Program-made: the position numbers and the translations under genes
NCBI RefSeq assembly: GCF_011762225.1
Contig: NZ_JAASQI010000001.1
Location: 496,001-560,000, forward strand
Direction: 5' to 3'
DNA: 64,000 bases
DNA from: Pseudochelatococcus lubricantis
Lineage (GTDB): Bacteria; Pseudomonadota; Alphaproteobacteria; Rhizobiales; Beijerinckiaceae
In this document: positions 52,823 through 62,533 of the stretch, in pieces
How positions within the stretch are numbered: the first letter of the stretch is position 1
Layout: the number at the start of each line of letters is the position of its first letter
The notes under the pieces: generated by a model
Databases searched by the model: none
What the model saw: the letters and a program-made list of their open reading frames with translations, nothing else
Told to the model about the DNA's origin: nothing

Positions 52823-53419
52823 ATGTCAGGAACCGTTTCGGCTCAGCTTAGCAAGCCGTCTTTCAGCCCGCTGCGGCTGCAGGAACGCACCCTCGTGCTG
52901 CAGATCGCCGCCGTCGTGCTCGGCACGGCATTTCTGGCGGCCTCTTCCTACATCACGGTGCCGATGTATCCCGTGCCGGTGACGATGCAGACCTTCGCCG
53001 TCACCCTGATCGGCGCGCTGTATGGCTGGCGTCTCGGCGCGGTGACGGTCGCGGCCTGGCTGTTCGAGGCGGCGGTGGGCTTTCCGGTGCTCGCGGAAGG
53101 CAAGGTCGGCCTCGCGGCCTTCGTCGGTCCGACGGCCGGTTATCTCGCCGCCTTCCCGGTTGCCGCCGCGCTGACCGGCTGGCTCGCCGAACGCGGCTGG
53201 AACGGCCGGCGCCCCTGGCTTGCCTTCGCTGCGGCGCTCGCCGCCAACGCGCTGTGCCTCGCGATCGGCGCGACATGGCTCGCCACGCTGATCGGCGCGG
53301 AGAAGGCAATCGCGGCTGGCGTGCTGCCGTTCATCGTCGGCGGCGTGCTAAAGGCCGGCCTGTCGGCCACGACGCTCGCGGGCCTCAACCGCGTGCAGGC
53401 CGGAAATCGCCGGGTGTGA
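52823..53419 (+). CDS. bioY: Biotin transporter BioY (ECF S component)
   Basis: A 198-residue membrane protein with about six helices. [27 protein letters not shown] is the family signature, then [27 protein letters not shown] and a late [23 protein letters not shown]. It imports biotin alone or with an ECF module; no bioM or bioN lies nearby. AAAGGA precedes the ATG. No clear BioR box is visible upstream. Confidence 0.93.
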   Translation: MSGTVSAQLSKPSFSPLRLQERTLVLQIAAVVLGTAFLAASSYITVPMYPVPVTMQTFAVTLIGALYGWRLGAVTVAAWLFEAAVGFPVLAEGKVGLAAFVGPTAGYLAAFPVAAALTGWLAERGWNGRRPWLAFAAALAANALCLAIGATWLATLIGAEKAIAAGVLPFIVGGVLKAGLSATTLAGLNRVQAGNRRV

Positions 53420-53904
53420 CCGTCCGGCTGCGCGGGCATCATCTGTTGTGCATGCTTACCTATGTCGGCAGGGGATATACGCCCGCGTTCGCCGCTAACT
53501 TCAATGCCATCGCGACCCGTCTGTCCGAGGGGGAGGACATCCTCCTCGTCGATGGGCCGGACGATATCTGCGCGCCCTTGCTTGCCGAGGACGATACGCA
53601 TTGCTTCGGTGAAAGCGCCTCGCGGCGTGACAGGACGGCGCTGGCCACCGCTGGCCGTCAGCTGGCGCTGCAATTGCGGATCGGCACGCGACTGTGCCTG
53701 ACGCCCGCCACCCTCACCAACCTGCGGGAGGCATTCTCCCGGGCAGTTCCTGCCGACATTGCACAAGCCGGACTCCGCCGCGCCTGTGCCGGCTGCGAGT
53801 GGGCCGCTCTGTGCACCGGCATCGCGGAGCGCGGCTATGACGGCGCGTTGGTGCGCATGACCGGCCGGGTCAGGCTTCCGCAGAATCGGCCTGCGCGGGC
53901 GTGA
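53416..53904 (+). CDS. DUF1284-domain protein
   Basis: A 162-residue protein opening [21 protein letters not shown], the DUF1284 signature, and carrying later cysteines ([20 protein letters not shown]) that suggest a metal or iron-sulfur site. The function is unknown. GTG 53416 overlaps the bioY stop as GTGA, so it is co-translated. Its last 35 bases overlap the end of msrB on the other strand. Confidence 0.85.
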   Translation: MTVRLRGHHLLCMLTYVGRGYTPAFAANFNAIATRLSEGEDILLVDGPDDICAPLLAEDDTHCFGESASRRDRTALATAGRQLALQLRIGTRLCLTPATLTNLREAFSRAVPADIAQAGLRRACAGCEWAALCTGIAERGYDGALVRMTGRVRLPQNRPARA

Positions 53905-54271
53905 AGGTCAGCGCGAGGCCGTTGATGCAGTAACGCAGGCCCGTGGGCTGCGGCCCATCCGGAAACACATGGCCGAGGTGACCCTGGCACTGGCTGCAAT
54001 GCACCTCGATGCGGCGCATGCCGTAGGAATCGTCCTCGCTCGTGCCGATGGCGCCCGGAATCGGCGTCCAGAAGCTCGGCCAGCCTGAGCCGCTTTCATA
54101 CTTCGTCGTTGATTCGAACAGCGCCTGCCCGCAATCGGCACAGTGAAACGTGCCTGTGCGCTTCTCATCGTTCAGCGGGCTCGTGAACGGCCGTTCGGTG
54201 CCGTGCTCACGCAGGACGGCAAATTGCTCCGGCGACAGAACGCCGCAAAATCCCTGAATCGGTTGCGCCAT
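53870..54271 (-). CDS. msrB: Peptide-methionine (R)-S-oxide reductase MsrB
   Basis: A 133-residue enzyme. Zinc-ligand pairs are CADCG and CSQCQG, the catalytic cysteine lies in [13 protein letters not shown], and the [10 protein letters not shown] segment is invariant. It reduces methionine-R-sulfoxide with thioredoxin. No signal peptide, so it is cytosolic. Confidence 0.95.
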   Translation of the reverse strand: MAQPIQGFCGVLSPEQFAVLREHGTERPFTSPLNDEKRTGTFHCADCGQALFESTTKYESGSGWPSFWTPIPGAIGTSEDDSYGMRRIEVHCSQCQGHLGHVFPDGPQPTGLRYCINGLALTFTPAQADSAEA

Positions 54272-54347
54272 GATGACCTCCGTCGATCGGCAGGCGGGAG
54301 GGGACCTCCCGTGGATCGCTTACAGGTAGGAACGTTTCTCGTGGACG

Positions 54348-54914
54348 TTAAGCCCAGCCGACGACTTCCGCGAGCACTTTTGCGAGAGCGGCGTCGAGCG
54401 TCGCTGCCGCCGAAGGGCCATTGACAGTGCCGGGCACCGGCACCCGGCCGGTGAACACGCGCGCGCGCAACACGTTGCCGGAAAGCGTGTCGACGACACG
54501 GGCGGAAATCTCCACCACCGCCTCGCCGGTGGCACTGTCGATATTGAACTGGCGCAGCTCCGTGTTGAGCTGACGGACCGTGACGACACCGTCATTGGGG
54601 CGCGTGACGCGACCGAGCCGCCCTGCGTCCTCGAAGGCGCGCAGGAGTTGCGCCTGCACGAGGCGGGGCAGGCGATCCGCCCACTGCGCATCGCTGAGCA
54701 TCGTGAGTTCGCCCCCGCGCCCGCGCACCACGATGGTGTTGCCATCGAGCGACTGCAACGCGACGGGCTCGGTCACGGTCAGCGCCTCGCCGGCGCGCGC
54801 GCCGCTGCCCCTGCTGCGGGCGGCGGACGAGGCCGCGAGGTCGAACGTGGCGACCGGCGGCGAAGCGCAGGCCGCAACCGCGAGACCGAGCGACAGCGCG
54901 GCCAGTTTCGTCAT
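54348..54914 (-). CDS. ABC-type transport auxiliary lipoprotein (MlaC-operon type)
   Basis: A 188-residue lipoprotein with lipobox LAVAACAS and a PqiC/ABC_trans_aux-like body (VALQSLDGNTIVVRGRGGELTMLSDAQWADRLPRLVQAQLLRAFEDAGR). The position as last gene of an Mce/Mla operon fits an outer-membrane or periplasm-bridging partner. ATG 54914 was chosen; TTG 54926 is possible. Confidence 0.85.
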   Translation of the reverse strand: MTKLAALSLGLAVAACASPPVATFDLAASSAARSRGSGARAGEALTVTEPVALQSLDGNTIVVRGRGGELTMLSDAQWADRLPRLVQAQLLRAFEDAGRLGRVTRPNDGVVTVRQLNTELRQFNIDSATGEAVVEISARVVDTLSGNVLRARVFTGRVPVPGTVNGPSAAATLDAALAKVLAEVVGWA

Positions 54915-54976
54915 CCGGGTCGCCAAGGTCGCCCCCTTTCGGTCATGGGTTCGGTGTCGTGGTCAACTGACACGGC

Positions 54977-56092
54977 TCAACGCTGCCCCTGATACTGCGG
55001 CAAGGGCGGGCGGTTGCCGAACAGGAACTGCTGCGGATTGCGCTGCACGTCCTGCAGCAGGCGCGTGAGCTGCGCGAGCGCCTGCTGGCCCTTCACCGCC
55101 AGCGCCTGATACTCGCGCAGGCCCGGGCCCGCGAAACTGTTGATGCCGGAGGTGATCTGGGCCGTCCGCTTGTCGAGGTTGTCGGCCAGCGTGCGGATGG
55201 AACGCGCCGCCTCGGCGACCTGATCGAACGCGCCGTTGCCCCCCGTCGAGGATACGAAGTTTGAGATGCTGTCCATCAGGCCGGTAATCCCTTCGGCCGC
55301 CTTGTTGAGCTTCGCCGTGAGTTCGGCGGCGTTGGCCGCGACGGTCTCGACGTCGCCGCTCGAATTCCCGAGCGAGGTCGTGAACTTCTCGATATTGTCG
55401 ACGATGCGGTCCACCCGCTGCGGCTCGATGGACTTCACCAGTGCGTCGAGATTGGAGGTCAGCCCGGTAAGCTGCGAGGCGAGTTCGCCGGAATTGGCGA
55501 GCAGTGCGCTCACCTTGTCCGAGTTGTCGCCCAGCGCCTTCGAGAACTTCTCGACATTGCGCACCGTGTTGGTGATCGGCTCGCGCGATTGCTCGACGAC
55601 GCCGCTCAACTGGTCGATCATGGCGGTGGCGCGCGTCGCGAGCCTCTGGATCGTGTCGAGCATGTCCTGGAAGTCGGACCGCTCGCCGTAAAGCGTCGGC
55701 AGCGGCTGGCCGGGGCCGGCTTCGAGCTGCGGCGCGTCCGGCGCGCCGCCCGAAAGCTGCACGGAGGCGATGCCGGTCACCACCTGGAATTCGAGCTGCG
55801 CGCGCGTATCCTGCTTGATCGGCGTCGATCGGTCGATCGAGGCGATGGCGACAACGTGGCGCGGGTCCTCCGGCAGCAGCTCGACACTCACCACCTCGCC
55901 GACGCGCAGGCCGTTGAACAGCACGAGCGAGCCGCGCGACAGTCCCGCCACCGAGCCGGAGAAAATGATTCGGTAAAGCTCGCGCGTGTTCGCGGTGTTG
56001 GCGCCGGAGAACCAGTAGACGAAGAAGAAACCGGCGAAGATAACGGCGAGCGTGAACAGGCCGATGAGGGCGTAATTGGCGCGTGTTTCCAT
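54977..56092 (-). CDS. MlaD/MCE-domain lipid-binding protein
   Basis: A 371-residue protein anchored by one N-terminal helix (ALIGLFTLAVIFAGFFFVYWF). An MCE domain follows (SVAGLSRGSLVLFNGLRVGEVVSVELLPEDPRHVVA), then a long helical, coiled-coil-like region from about 140 to 340. It forms the periplasmic hexameric ring that passes phospholipids between membranes. Between the ATPase and lipoprotein genes. Confidence 0.92.
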   Translation of the reverse strand: METRANYALIGLFTLAVIFAGFFFVYWFSGANTANTRELYRIIFSGSVAGLSRGSLVLFNGLRVGEVVSVELLPEDPRHVVAIASIDRSTPIKQDTRAQLEFQVVTGIASVQLSGGAPDAPQLEAGPGQPLPTLYGERSDFQDMLDTIQRLATRATAMIDQLSGVVEQSREPITNTVRNVEKFSKALGDNSDKVSALLANSGELASQLTGLTSNLDALVKSIEPQRVDRIVDNIEKFTTSLGNSSGDVETVAANAAELTAKLNKAAEGITGLMDSISNFVSSTGGNGAFDQVAEAARSIRTLADNLDKRTAQITSGINSFAGPGLREYQALAVKGQQALAQLTRLLQDVQRNPQQFLFGNRPPLPQYQGQR

Positions 56093-56140
56093 CTCTCTAT
56101 CCGTCGGCCCTCTCGCGAGGTGTGCCTCTTCGCATCGCCC

Positions 56141-56995
56141 TCATTCCTCTTCGCCTGCGCGCACGGCTTCGCCCGCCGCGGCGCGGGAGCGCTTGCCGTG
56201 GAAGTAGGCCCTGATCCACGGATGATCCGACGCCAGCATGGTGGCAATCGGGCCTTCCGCGAGAATCCGGCCCTCGCCAAGCGCCGCGATCCGGTCACAG
56301 ACGGAATAAAGGCTGTCCATGTCATGGGTTACCATGAAAACCGTCAGCCCCAAAGTTTTCTGCAATGTGGCGATCAGGTCGTCGAACTCCGCGGCGCCGA
56401 TAGGATCGAGGCCCGAGGTCGGCTCGTCGAGAAACACGATTTCGGGATCGAGCGCCAGGGCGCGCGCCAACGCCGCCCGCTTGATCATGCCGCCCGACAG
56501 ATCGGAGGGAAATTTGTCCGCCGCGTCCGGGTTCAGGCCCGCCATCTCGATCTTCATCATGGCGATCTCGTCCAGCAGCTCCTCGGACATGTGCAGGTAC
56601 TCGCGCATCGGCATCTGCACGTTCTGCTTCACCGTGAGCGCGGAAAACAGCGCGCCGTGCTGGAAAAGCACACCCCAGCGCCGCTCCAGCAACCGGTGCT
56701 CGGCCTCCGATATCCTGTCGATGTCCTTGCCGAAAACGGTGATGGTGCCGGCCCGCTTCCGGATGAGCCCCAGGATCGTGCGCGTCAGCACCGATTTGCC
56801 GGTGCCCGAGCCGCCGACGAAGCCGAGAATCTCGCCCCGGTATATGTCGAGATCGAGCCCCTTCATAATGGTTTTTGGGCCGAAGCCGACTTCCAGACCG
56901 CGCACGCCGATGAGAACCTCGCGCTCCGCATGCCCGGTCCGCGCCGGCGTTTCCGGCTGCTGGGGGGTAGTCACCTTTTCGGCCGGCTGTTGCAT
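56141..56995 (-). CDS. Mla-type lipid transporter ATP-binding protein
   Basis: A 284-residue ATPase: Walker A GGSGTGKSVLTRTILG, signature LSGGMIKRAALARAL, Walker B IVFLDEPTSGLDPIG and switch His in VTHDMDS. The SGGM and DPI features are typical of MlaF. It drives the MlaE-like permease seven bases upstream in the operon. Confidence 0.92.
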   Translation of the reverse strand: MQQPAEKVTTPQQPETPARTGHAEREVLIGVRGLEVGFGPKTIMKGLDLDIYRGEILGFVGGSGTGKSVLTRTILGLIRKRAGTITVFGKDIDRISEAEHRLLERRWGVLFQHGALFSALTVKQNVQMPMREYLHMSEELLDEIAMMKIEMAGLNPDAADKFPSDLSGGMIKRAALARALALDPEIVFLDEPTSGLDPIGAAEFDDLIATLQKTLGLTVFMVTHDMDSLYSVCDRIAALGEGRILAEGPIATMLASDHPWIRAYFHGKRSRAAAGEAVRAGEEE

Positions 56996-57002
56996 AATGG
57001 CC

Positions 57003-58148
57003 TCAAAAATTGATCGCGGCGAAGAACACGGCGAACAGCCCGTCCATGACGATGACCATGAAGATGGCCTTCACGACCGACGCCGTCACCTGCCGGCCGA
57101 GCGATTCGGCCGAGCCGCCCACCGCCATGCCCTCATGCGAGGCGATGATGCCGATCACCAGCGCCATGAACGGCGCTTTGACCAGCCCGACCATGAAGGT
57201 CGAAAAGTCGATAGCGGCCTTGAGGCGCGCCAGGAAGATGTCGGGCGTGATGCCGCCGTAGATCCACGCCACGAGCCCGCCGCCGAGCAGCGCCGCCATC
57301 GAGGCAAGGAAGGTGAGCATCGGCAGGCCGACGAGCAGCGCCAGCACGCGCGGCACGATCAGCACCTCGACGGGATCGAGCCCCATCACCCGCAGCGCGT
57401 CGATCTCCTCGCGCATCTTCATCGAACCGAGTTCCGCCGTGAACGCGCTGCCGGAACGGCCGGCGATCATGATCGAGGTCAGCAGCACGCCGAGTTCGCG
57501 CAGCACGAGGATGCCGGTCAGATCGACCACGAACATCGCCGCGCCGAAGCGCTGCATCTGGAAGATGCCCTGCTGCGCCACGATGCAGCCGACCAGGAAG
57601 GAGATCAACGTGACGATCGGCACGCTGCGGAACGCCGTCTGCTCCATCTGGTTGACGAAGGCGGGAAACCGGAAGCGCCCCGGATGCACGACAAGGCGTG
57701 CGAGCCCGGCCACTACCTCGCCGAGAAAGCTGACGCCACGCCCCATCTCGCGGCCGAAATCGACCACGCTCTCGCCCACGCTCGCCAGAAAGTCGATCAA
57801 CCGCCAGTGCCCGGCCGCCGGCGGGCGTTCGACCTCCCGGTAATGCACCTTTTCGAGCAGGAGCAGATGGTCGGGGCGGGTGTTGACGAACGGCGCCTTG
57901 CGGCCGTCTGCAGCGCCTTCCTGCCGCGCCCTGTCGAGCACCCATGCGCCGACGGTGTCGAGGCGTCCGATTTCGCCGAGGTCGATGGCGACATCCTGCG
58001 TGCGGCTTCCGTCGCCGGCCAATTGCCTGGCGAGGAGCGCCGCCTGTTCCTCGACGGCCGTCGCCTGCGTCGACACCCAGTCGCCTGTCACGACCAGCCT
58101 GGTCGCACCGCTCGACTCGTCTATCGCAACGTTCGGGTCCGTCGTCAT
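57003..58148 (-). CDS. Mla-type lipid transporter permease with N-terminal STAS domain
   Basis: A 381-residue membrane protein. Residues about 1-100 are a STAS fold (VAIDLGEIGRLDTVGAWVLDRAR). The rest is the MlaE permease with VEVLIVPRVLALLVGLPMLTFLAS and AAIDFSTFMVGLVKAPFMALVIG. The STAS fusion replaces the separate MlaB protein of Escherichia coli. First gene of the lipid-transport operon. Confidence 0.92.
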   Translation of the reverse strand: MTTDPNVAIDESSGATRLVVTGDWVSTQATAVEEQAALLARQLAGDGSRTQDVAIDLGEIGRLDTVGAWVLDRARQEGAADGRKAPFVNTRPDHLLLLEKVHYREVERPPAAGHWRLIDFLASVGESVVDFGREMGRGVSFLGEVVAGLARLVVHPGRFRFPAFVNQMEQTAFRSVPIVTLISFLVGCIVAQQGIFQMQRFGAAMFVVDLTGILVLRELGVLLTSIMIAGRSGSAFTAELGSMKMREEIDALRVMGLDPVEVLIVPRVLALLVGLPMLTFLASMAALLGGGLVAWIYGGITPDIFLARLKAAIDFSTFMVGLVKAPFMALVIGIIASHEGMAVGGSAESLGRQVTASVVKAIFMVIVMDGLFAVFFAAINF

Positions 58149-58266
58149 GAAGCGTTTTTCAAACCGTCGCGCTGGATATTGTCAGGGGGCGCGAGCGCGC
58201 CATTGCCGCCTTCAATAGCAGGCAACTTATGGCGCTGTCGAGGGCGGGGGATATCCCGGCCGCTGG

Positions 58267-59292
58267 TCAGGCAGCGAGGTCCGTCTGCGGGCTCGTCTGC
58301 ACGCGGCGGATATTGTCGAGGAATTGCCGTGCGCTGGCCTGCCAGTTGAAGGTCAGCGCATGCGCCCGGCAGATCTCGGACGGAATGTCGAGCGCCGCCA
58401 GCGCCGCAGCGCGCAGGTCGTTGTCGAGTACGCCCGTGCCGCTGTCGCCGACCACGTCGAGCGGCCCCATGACGGGGAAGGCGGCGATGGGCAGGCCGCT
58501 GGCGAGCGCCTCCAGCAGCACGATCCCGAACGTGTCGGTAACGCTGGGGAAGACGAAAACATCCGCCGAGGCGTAGACATCCGCCAGTTCCTGCCCGGTT
58601 TTCACGCCCAGGAACCGGGCTTCGGGATAGCGCGCCTCAAGCGCCGCGCGGGCGGGCCCGTCACCCACCACGACCTTGGTGCCCGGCAGATCGAGCGCCA
58701 GGAACGCCTCGACGTTCTTCTCCACCGACACGCGCCCGACATAGAGGAACACCGGGCCAGGGAAGGAGAGCGGCCGTTCCTCCCGCGGGCAGAACAGGTC
58801 CGCGTTCACGCCGCGCGACCAGCGCACCAGATTGCGGAAGCCGCGCTCGGCGAGATCGCGCTCCAGCGTGGGCGAACTCACCATCGTCGCCGCGCCCGCG
58901 TTGTGGAAGCGGCGCACGGCGGCATAGCACCAACGCTCCGGCACGGGCATGCGGGCGGAGAGATATTCGGGGAAGCGCGTATGATAGCTCGTGGTGAACG
59001 TGTGCCCGTCGGACAGGCAGACGTAGCGCATGCTCAGTCCGATCGGCCCTTCCGTGGCGATGTGGATGAAGTCGGGCTTCACCTCGTCCACGACGCGGCG
59101 CACCGCCCAGGGCATGGCAAAGGCCAGCCGGATCTCCCGGTAGGTGGGCATCGGCACCGTGCGGAAGGCATCGGGCGTGAGAAACGCGATGGAGGCACCG
59201 AGCGCCGGCGCTTCCTGCGCCAGATGCTCCAGGGAACGTACCACGCCGTTGACCTGTGGACGCCATGCGTCCGTTGCGATCAGCACACGCAT
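58267..59292 (-). CDS. Family 4 glycosyltransferase, possibly lipid-directed
   Basis: A 341-residue GT-B enzyme: VLIATDAWRPQVNGVVRSLEHL, FTTSYHTRFPEYLSARMPVPE, FLYVGRVSVEKNVEAFLAL and FPSVTDTFGIVLLEALASGLP with the E-x7-E donor site. It is similar to rhizobial glycosyltransferases that put glucose or glucuronate on diacylglycerol, as I recall that family. Its ATG overlaps the upstream phosphoesterase stop as TGATG, so the pair is co-translated. Confidence 0.85.
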   Translation of the reverse strand: MRVLIATDAWRPQVNGVVRSLEHLAQEAPALGASIAFLTPDAFRTVPMPTYREIRLAFAMPWAVRRVVDEVKPDFIHIATEGPIGLSMRYVCLSDGHTFTTSYHTRFPEYLSARMPVPERWCYAAVRRFHNAGAATMVSSPTLERDLAERGFRNLVRWSRGVNADLFCPREERPLSFPGPVFLYVGRVSVEKNVEAFLALDLPGTKVVVGDGPARAALEARYPEARFLGVKTGQELADVYASADVFVFPSVTDTFGIVLLEALASGLPIAAFPVMGPLDVVGDSGTGVLDNDLRAAALAALDIPSEICRAHALTFNWQASARQFLDNIRRVQTSPQTDLAA

Positions 59293-60272
59293 CAGGCTGC
59301 ACGCTTGTTGTCAGGGCCTTTGGAACGGGAGCCTTCGGCCGCCGGCCTGTCGGACGACGTCAGGCCGAGCGCCGCCTTCAGCGTATCGGCCACCGGCAGC
59401 GCGGCGGCGTGGTCACCATCGTCGTCGTGCATGACGGGCGGCAGCGGCGACGGAGCGGGCAGCGCCGCCTGGCCGCGGGTGCGCTTGCGCGTGGCGCGGC
59501 GCTCGGCCGACACCTGCACCTGCCGGTCAGTCCAGCGCAGGATCTCGAAATTGCCGTCGTAGTGCTCGACCACGGCCGAGCAGGACTCGACCCAGTCGCC
59601 GGTGTTGATGTAGCGCACGCCGAACTTGTCGTGCATCGCGGCATGGTGGATGTGGCCGCAGATCACGCCGTGCACTTCATAGCGCTGCGCCTCCGACGAC
59701 AGAAGCTCCTCGAAGCGGCCGATGAAATTGACGGCGTTCTTCACCTTCAGCTTCGCCCAGGCGGACAGCGACCAGTAGGTCAGCCCCAGGCGGCGGCGGA
59801 CGATGTTGACGTAGGTGTTGGTGGCGAGCGCCGCGCCGTAGGCCCAGTCCCCCAGGAAGGCGAGCCAGCGCGCGTGGCGCACCACCATGTCGAACTGGTC
59901 GCCGTGGATGACGAGATAGCGCTTGCCGTCCGCCCCCTCGTGAATGGCGTGATCGACGAGTTCGATGCCGCCAAAGGAGCTGCCGACGTAGTCGCGCAAG
60001 AATTCATCGTGGTTACCGGGCACATAGACGATGTGCGTGCCCTTGCGCACCTTGCGCAGCAGCTTCTGCACCACGTCGTTGTGATTCTGCGGCCAGTACC
60101 AGCCGGACTTCAGCCGCCAGCCGTCCACGATGTCGCCGACGAGATAGACCGTATCGGCATCGTAGTGGCGCAGGAAGTCGATCAGAAGGTCCGCCTGACA
60201 CCCTTTTGTACCGAGATGAACATCAGACAGAAACAGGCTTCTGACGCGGATGACTTCTGGCTCTGTCGACAC
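59292..60272 (-). CDS. UDP-2,3-diacylglucosamine diphosphatase-like metallophosphoesterase
   Basis: A 326-residue calcineurin-like enzyme: SLFLSDVHLGTKGCQ, VYLVGDIVDGW, VYVPGNHDEFLRDYVG, LVIHGDQFDMVV and ICGHIHHAAM give the full set of metal ligands. The LpxH/LpxG-like group hydrolyses UDP-diacylglucosamine in lipid A synthesis. The last 75 residues are low-complexity. GTG 60272 is the likely start. Coupling to a glycosyltransferase gene suggests a role in membrane glycolipids rather than core lipid A. Confidence 0.82.
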   Translation of the reverse strand: MSTEPEVIRVRSLFLSDVHLGTKGCQADLLIDFLRHYDADTVYLVGDIVDGWRLKSGWYWPQNHNDVVQKLLRKVRKGTHIVYVPGNHDEFLRDYVGSSFGGIELVDHAIHEGADGKRYLVIHGDQFDMVVRHARWLAFLGDWAYGAALATNTYVNIVRRRLGLTYWSLSAWAKLKVKNAVNFIGRFEELLSSEAQRYEVHGVICGHIHHAAMHDKFGVRYINTGDWVESCSAVVEHYDGNFEILRWTDRQVQVSAERRATRKRTRGQAALPAPSPLPPVMHDDDGDHAAALPVADTLKAALGLTSSDRPAAEGSRSKGPDNKRAA

Positions 60273-60602
60273 CGGATCTATCCATCACTTGTCGTTAAGG
60301 TTCGCTATCGGAACCTTATTACCATTGCAGTTTGATGACGAGCGGATTTTTTCGGCGCATGAGGTGCGTAACCCGCTCGTGACAAAGGCTTCCGCGCCGC
60401 GCGCAAGGCTGCGGTGCCAGCGGGGGCCGGGCCGGCGGCGGGCGCATACACGATTCGTTAGGCACGAATCGAGAGAGACCGACGGCGGGCGCATGACTGC
60501 CTTGCCCGGCCGGCCCTTCAATTGAAGGGTGTTGCGACATATAACCACACGCAACGCCGGAGCTGGAATACCCCAGCGACGGCTTTTCCGTGGTGTCACG
60601 CC
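60273..60602. other. 330-base divergent intergenic region with palindromes
   Basis: It lies between the divergent phosphoesterase and DMT-transporter genes. Contains CGATTCGT/ACGAATCG (60451-60458, 60464-60471) and the 16-bp palindrome CCCTTCAATTGAAGGG (60514-60529). GGCGGGCGCAT occurs twice nearby. Either palindrome could be an operator; I assign neither. Confidence 0.45.
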
Positions 60603-61607
60603 GTGAATCCCCCCCTTGCCATCGTCCTGAAGGTGCTTTCGGCGCTCGTCTTCACCGTCATGAGCGCCAGCATCAAGTATGTCAGCGACCGCATTCCCGT
60701 GGGCGAGATCGTGTTCTTCCGCTCGTTCTTCATGTTGCTGCCGCTCCTCGTCTGGCTCGCCTGGCAGGGGCAGGTGATGGCGGCGCTGCGCACGCGCAAT
60801 GTCATGGGGCACTTCCGGCGCGGGATCATGTCGAGTTCGAGCATGTTCCTCAACTTCCTCGCGCTGTCCTACCTGCCGCTGACGGACGTTGTCGCGCTCG
60901 GCTATACGGCGCCGCTGATCGTGGTCGTGCTCGCGGCCGTGGTGCTGCGGGAGAATGTGCAGGCCTACCGGTGGATAGGCACGGGCATCGGCTTCGCCGG
61001 CGTGATCGTGATGCTGGCGCCGCATCTCGGCGGCGGCACCCTGCTGGCGGGCGGCGCGGCTTCCGTCGGCGTGATGATCGCGCTCGCCGGGGCCATCCTG
61101 ACGGCCGGCGCGCTGATCCAGGTCCGCCGCCTGGTGGACACCGAGACGACGGGCGCCATCATCTTCTACATGTCGGTGATGACATCGGCGCTGGGCTTCG
61201 TCACCATTCTCGGCGGCTGGGTCGTGCCCACGGCCGAAGAGATGGCCGTATTGATCGCGATCGGCATCATCGGCGGCGTCGGGCAGATTCTGCTCACCAT
61301 GAGCTTCCGCTATGGCGATGCGTCGCTGCTGGCGCCGTTCGACTATACGACGATGCTGTGGGCCTGCCTCTTCGGCTGGCTGATCTTCTCCGACTGGCCG
61401 CTTCCCGCGGTGTTCGTCGGCGCGGCCATCGTCATCGCCTCGGGGCTGTTCATCGTGTGGCGCGAGCGTGTGGAGACCCAGCGCCACGCACTCGCCCATT
61501 CGACGCTGACCTACACCGCGCTGACACATACGCCCTCGGCGGACGAACATCAGGTGGCGCCCATCGCCGTAGCGGTCAATCCCACCACGCCTCCGCGCGC
61601 CGTGTGA
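60603..61607 (+). CDS. DMT-superfamily transporter (EamA domains)
   Basis: A 334-residue protein with ten helices in two EamA halves: LAIVLKVLSALVFTVMSASIKYVSDRIPVGEIVFFRSFFM and AGAILTAGALIQVRRLVDTETTGAIIFYMSVMTSAL. Exporters of metabolites or drugs are common in this group. GTG 60603 puts the first helix at the start; the open frame from 60522 has no helix. Confidence 0.87.
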   Translation: MNPPLAIVLKVLSALVFTVMSASIKYVSDRIPVGEIVFFRSFFMLLPLLVWLAWQGQVMAALRTRNVMGHFRRGIMSSSSMFLNFLALSYLPLTDVVALGYTAPLIVVVLAAVVLRENVQAYRWIGTGIGFAGVIVMLAPHLGGGTLLAGGAASVGVMIALAGAILTAGALIQVRRLVDTETTGAIIFYMSVMTSALGFVTILGGWVVPTAEEMAVLIAIGIIGGVGQILLTMSFRYGDASLLAPFDYTTMLWACLFGWLIFSDWPLPAVFVGAAIVIASGLFIVWRERVETQRHALAHSTLTYTALTHTPSADEHQVAPIAVAVNPTTPPRAV

Positions 61608-61724
61608 CCGGATAGCGCGGTTGCCGAAACCGGTTGATCGGACGCTCCCGAGCGGGAAATATGTCTGCCCACGGTCTCCTCCGCATCGAATCGGGAAACG
61701 GAACCCCTTTCCCGGACGGATCCG

Positions 61725-62471
61725 GTGCATACATCAAAGAGACGGAGCGGACCGGCGTGCAAGGGGGATGCGATTCGTTTGTCTGACGACCTGATCACGC
61801 CGGAGATATTGCTGCGCGCCTATGCGGCGGGCCTGTTTCCCATGGCGGAAAGCGCCGACGACCCCGGCCTGTTCTGGGTCGAGCCGCGCGAGCGCGGCAT
61901 CATTCCGCTCGATACGTTTCATGTGCCGTCGCGCCTGGCGCGCACCATCGCCGGCGACCGGTTCGAAATCCGCGTCGACACGGATTTCGAGGCGGTGATC
62001 GACGGCTGTGCCATGCCCGCCCTCGGCCGCGAGGAGACGTGGATCAACCACCGCATTCGCGTTCTCTACGGCGAACTGTTCGATCGCGATCAGGTCCACA
62101 CCGTAGAGGCTTGGCGCGACGGACAGCTGGTTGGCGGCCTCTATGGTCTGGAACTCGGCGGCGCATTCTTCGGCGAGAGCATGTTCCACCGCGACCGCGA
62201 CGCCTCGAAGGTGGCGCTCGCGCATCTCGTGGCGCGCCTGCGGCTGGGCCGCTTCCGGCTGCTCGATACGCAGTTCGTGACGCCGCATCTCGCCCGCTTC
62301 GGCGCCGTCGCCATCGGACGGCGCAACTACATGCAGCGCCTGGCGAAGGCGCTGCCGCTGCACGCGGACTGGTGGGTGTGGCCGCGCGGCGCCGTCGTCA
62401 GCGGCGCCGAGGTGCTGGCAGCGCTGGAGCCGTGCGCCGGCAATAGGGCCGCCTCCGGTCAGGGGCAGTGA
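61725..62471 (+). CDS. aat: Leucyl/phenylalanyl-tRNA--protein transferase
   Basis: A 248-residue (or shorter) N-end-rule transferase: [39 protein letters not shown] is the family signature, then [20 protein letters not shown] and [25 protein letters not shown]. It adds Leu or Phe to N-terminal Arg/Lys so that ClpS/ClpAP degrades the protein. The start may be GTG 61725 or TTG 61779, the latter closer to usual family length. Confidence 0.93.
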   Translation: MHTSKRRSGPACKGDAIRLSDDLITPEILLRAYAAGLFPMAESADDPGLFWVEPRERGIIPLDTFHVPSRLARTIAGDRFEIRVDTDFEAVIDGCAMPALGREETWINHRIRVLYGELFDRDQVHTVEAWRDGQLVGGLYGLELGGAFFGESMFHRDRDASKVALAHLVARLRLGRFRLLDTQFVTPHLARFGAVAIGRRNYMQRLAKALPLHADWWVWPRGAVVSGAEVLAALEPCAGNRAASGQGQ

Positions 62472-62533
62472 TGCAGCCAGAAGCGGGCGGGCGCGGTGCG
62501 GAATGCCCGCACGGCCTCGCAGCCCGCAGGGCC

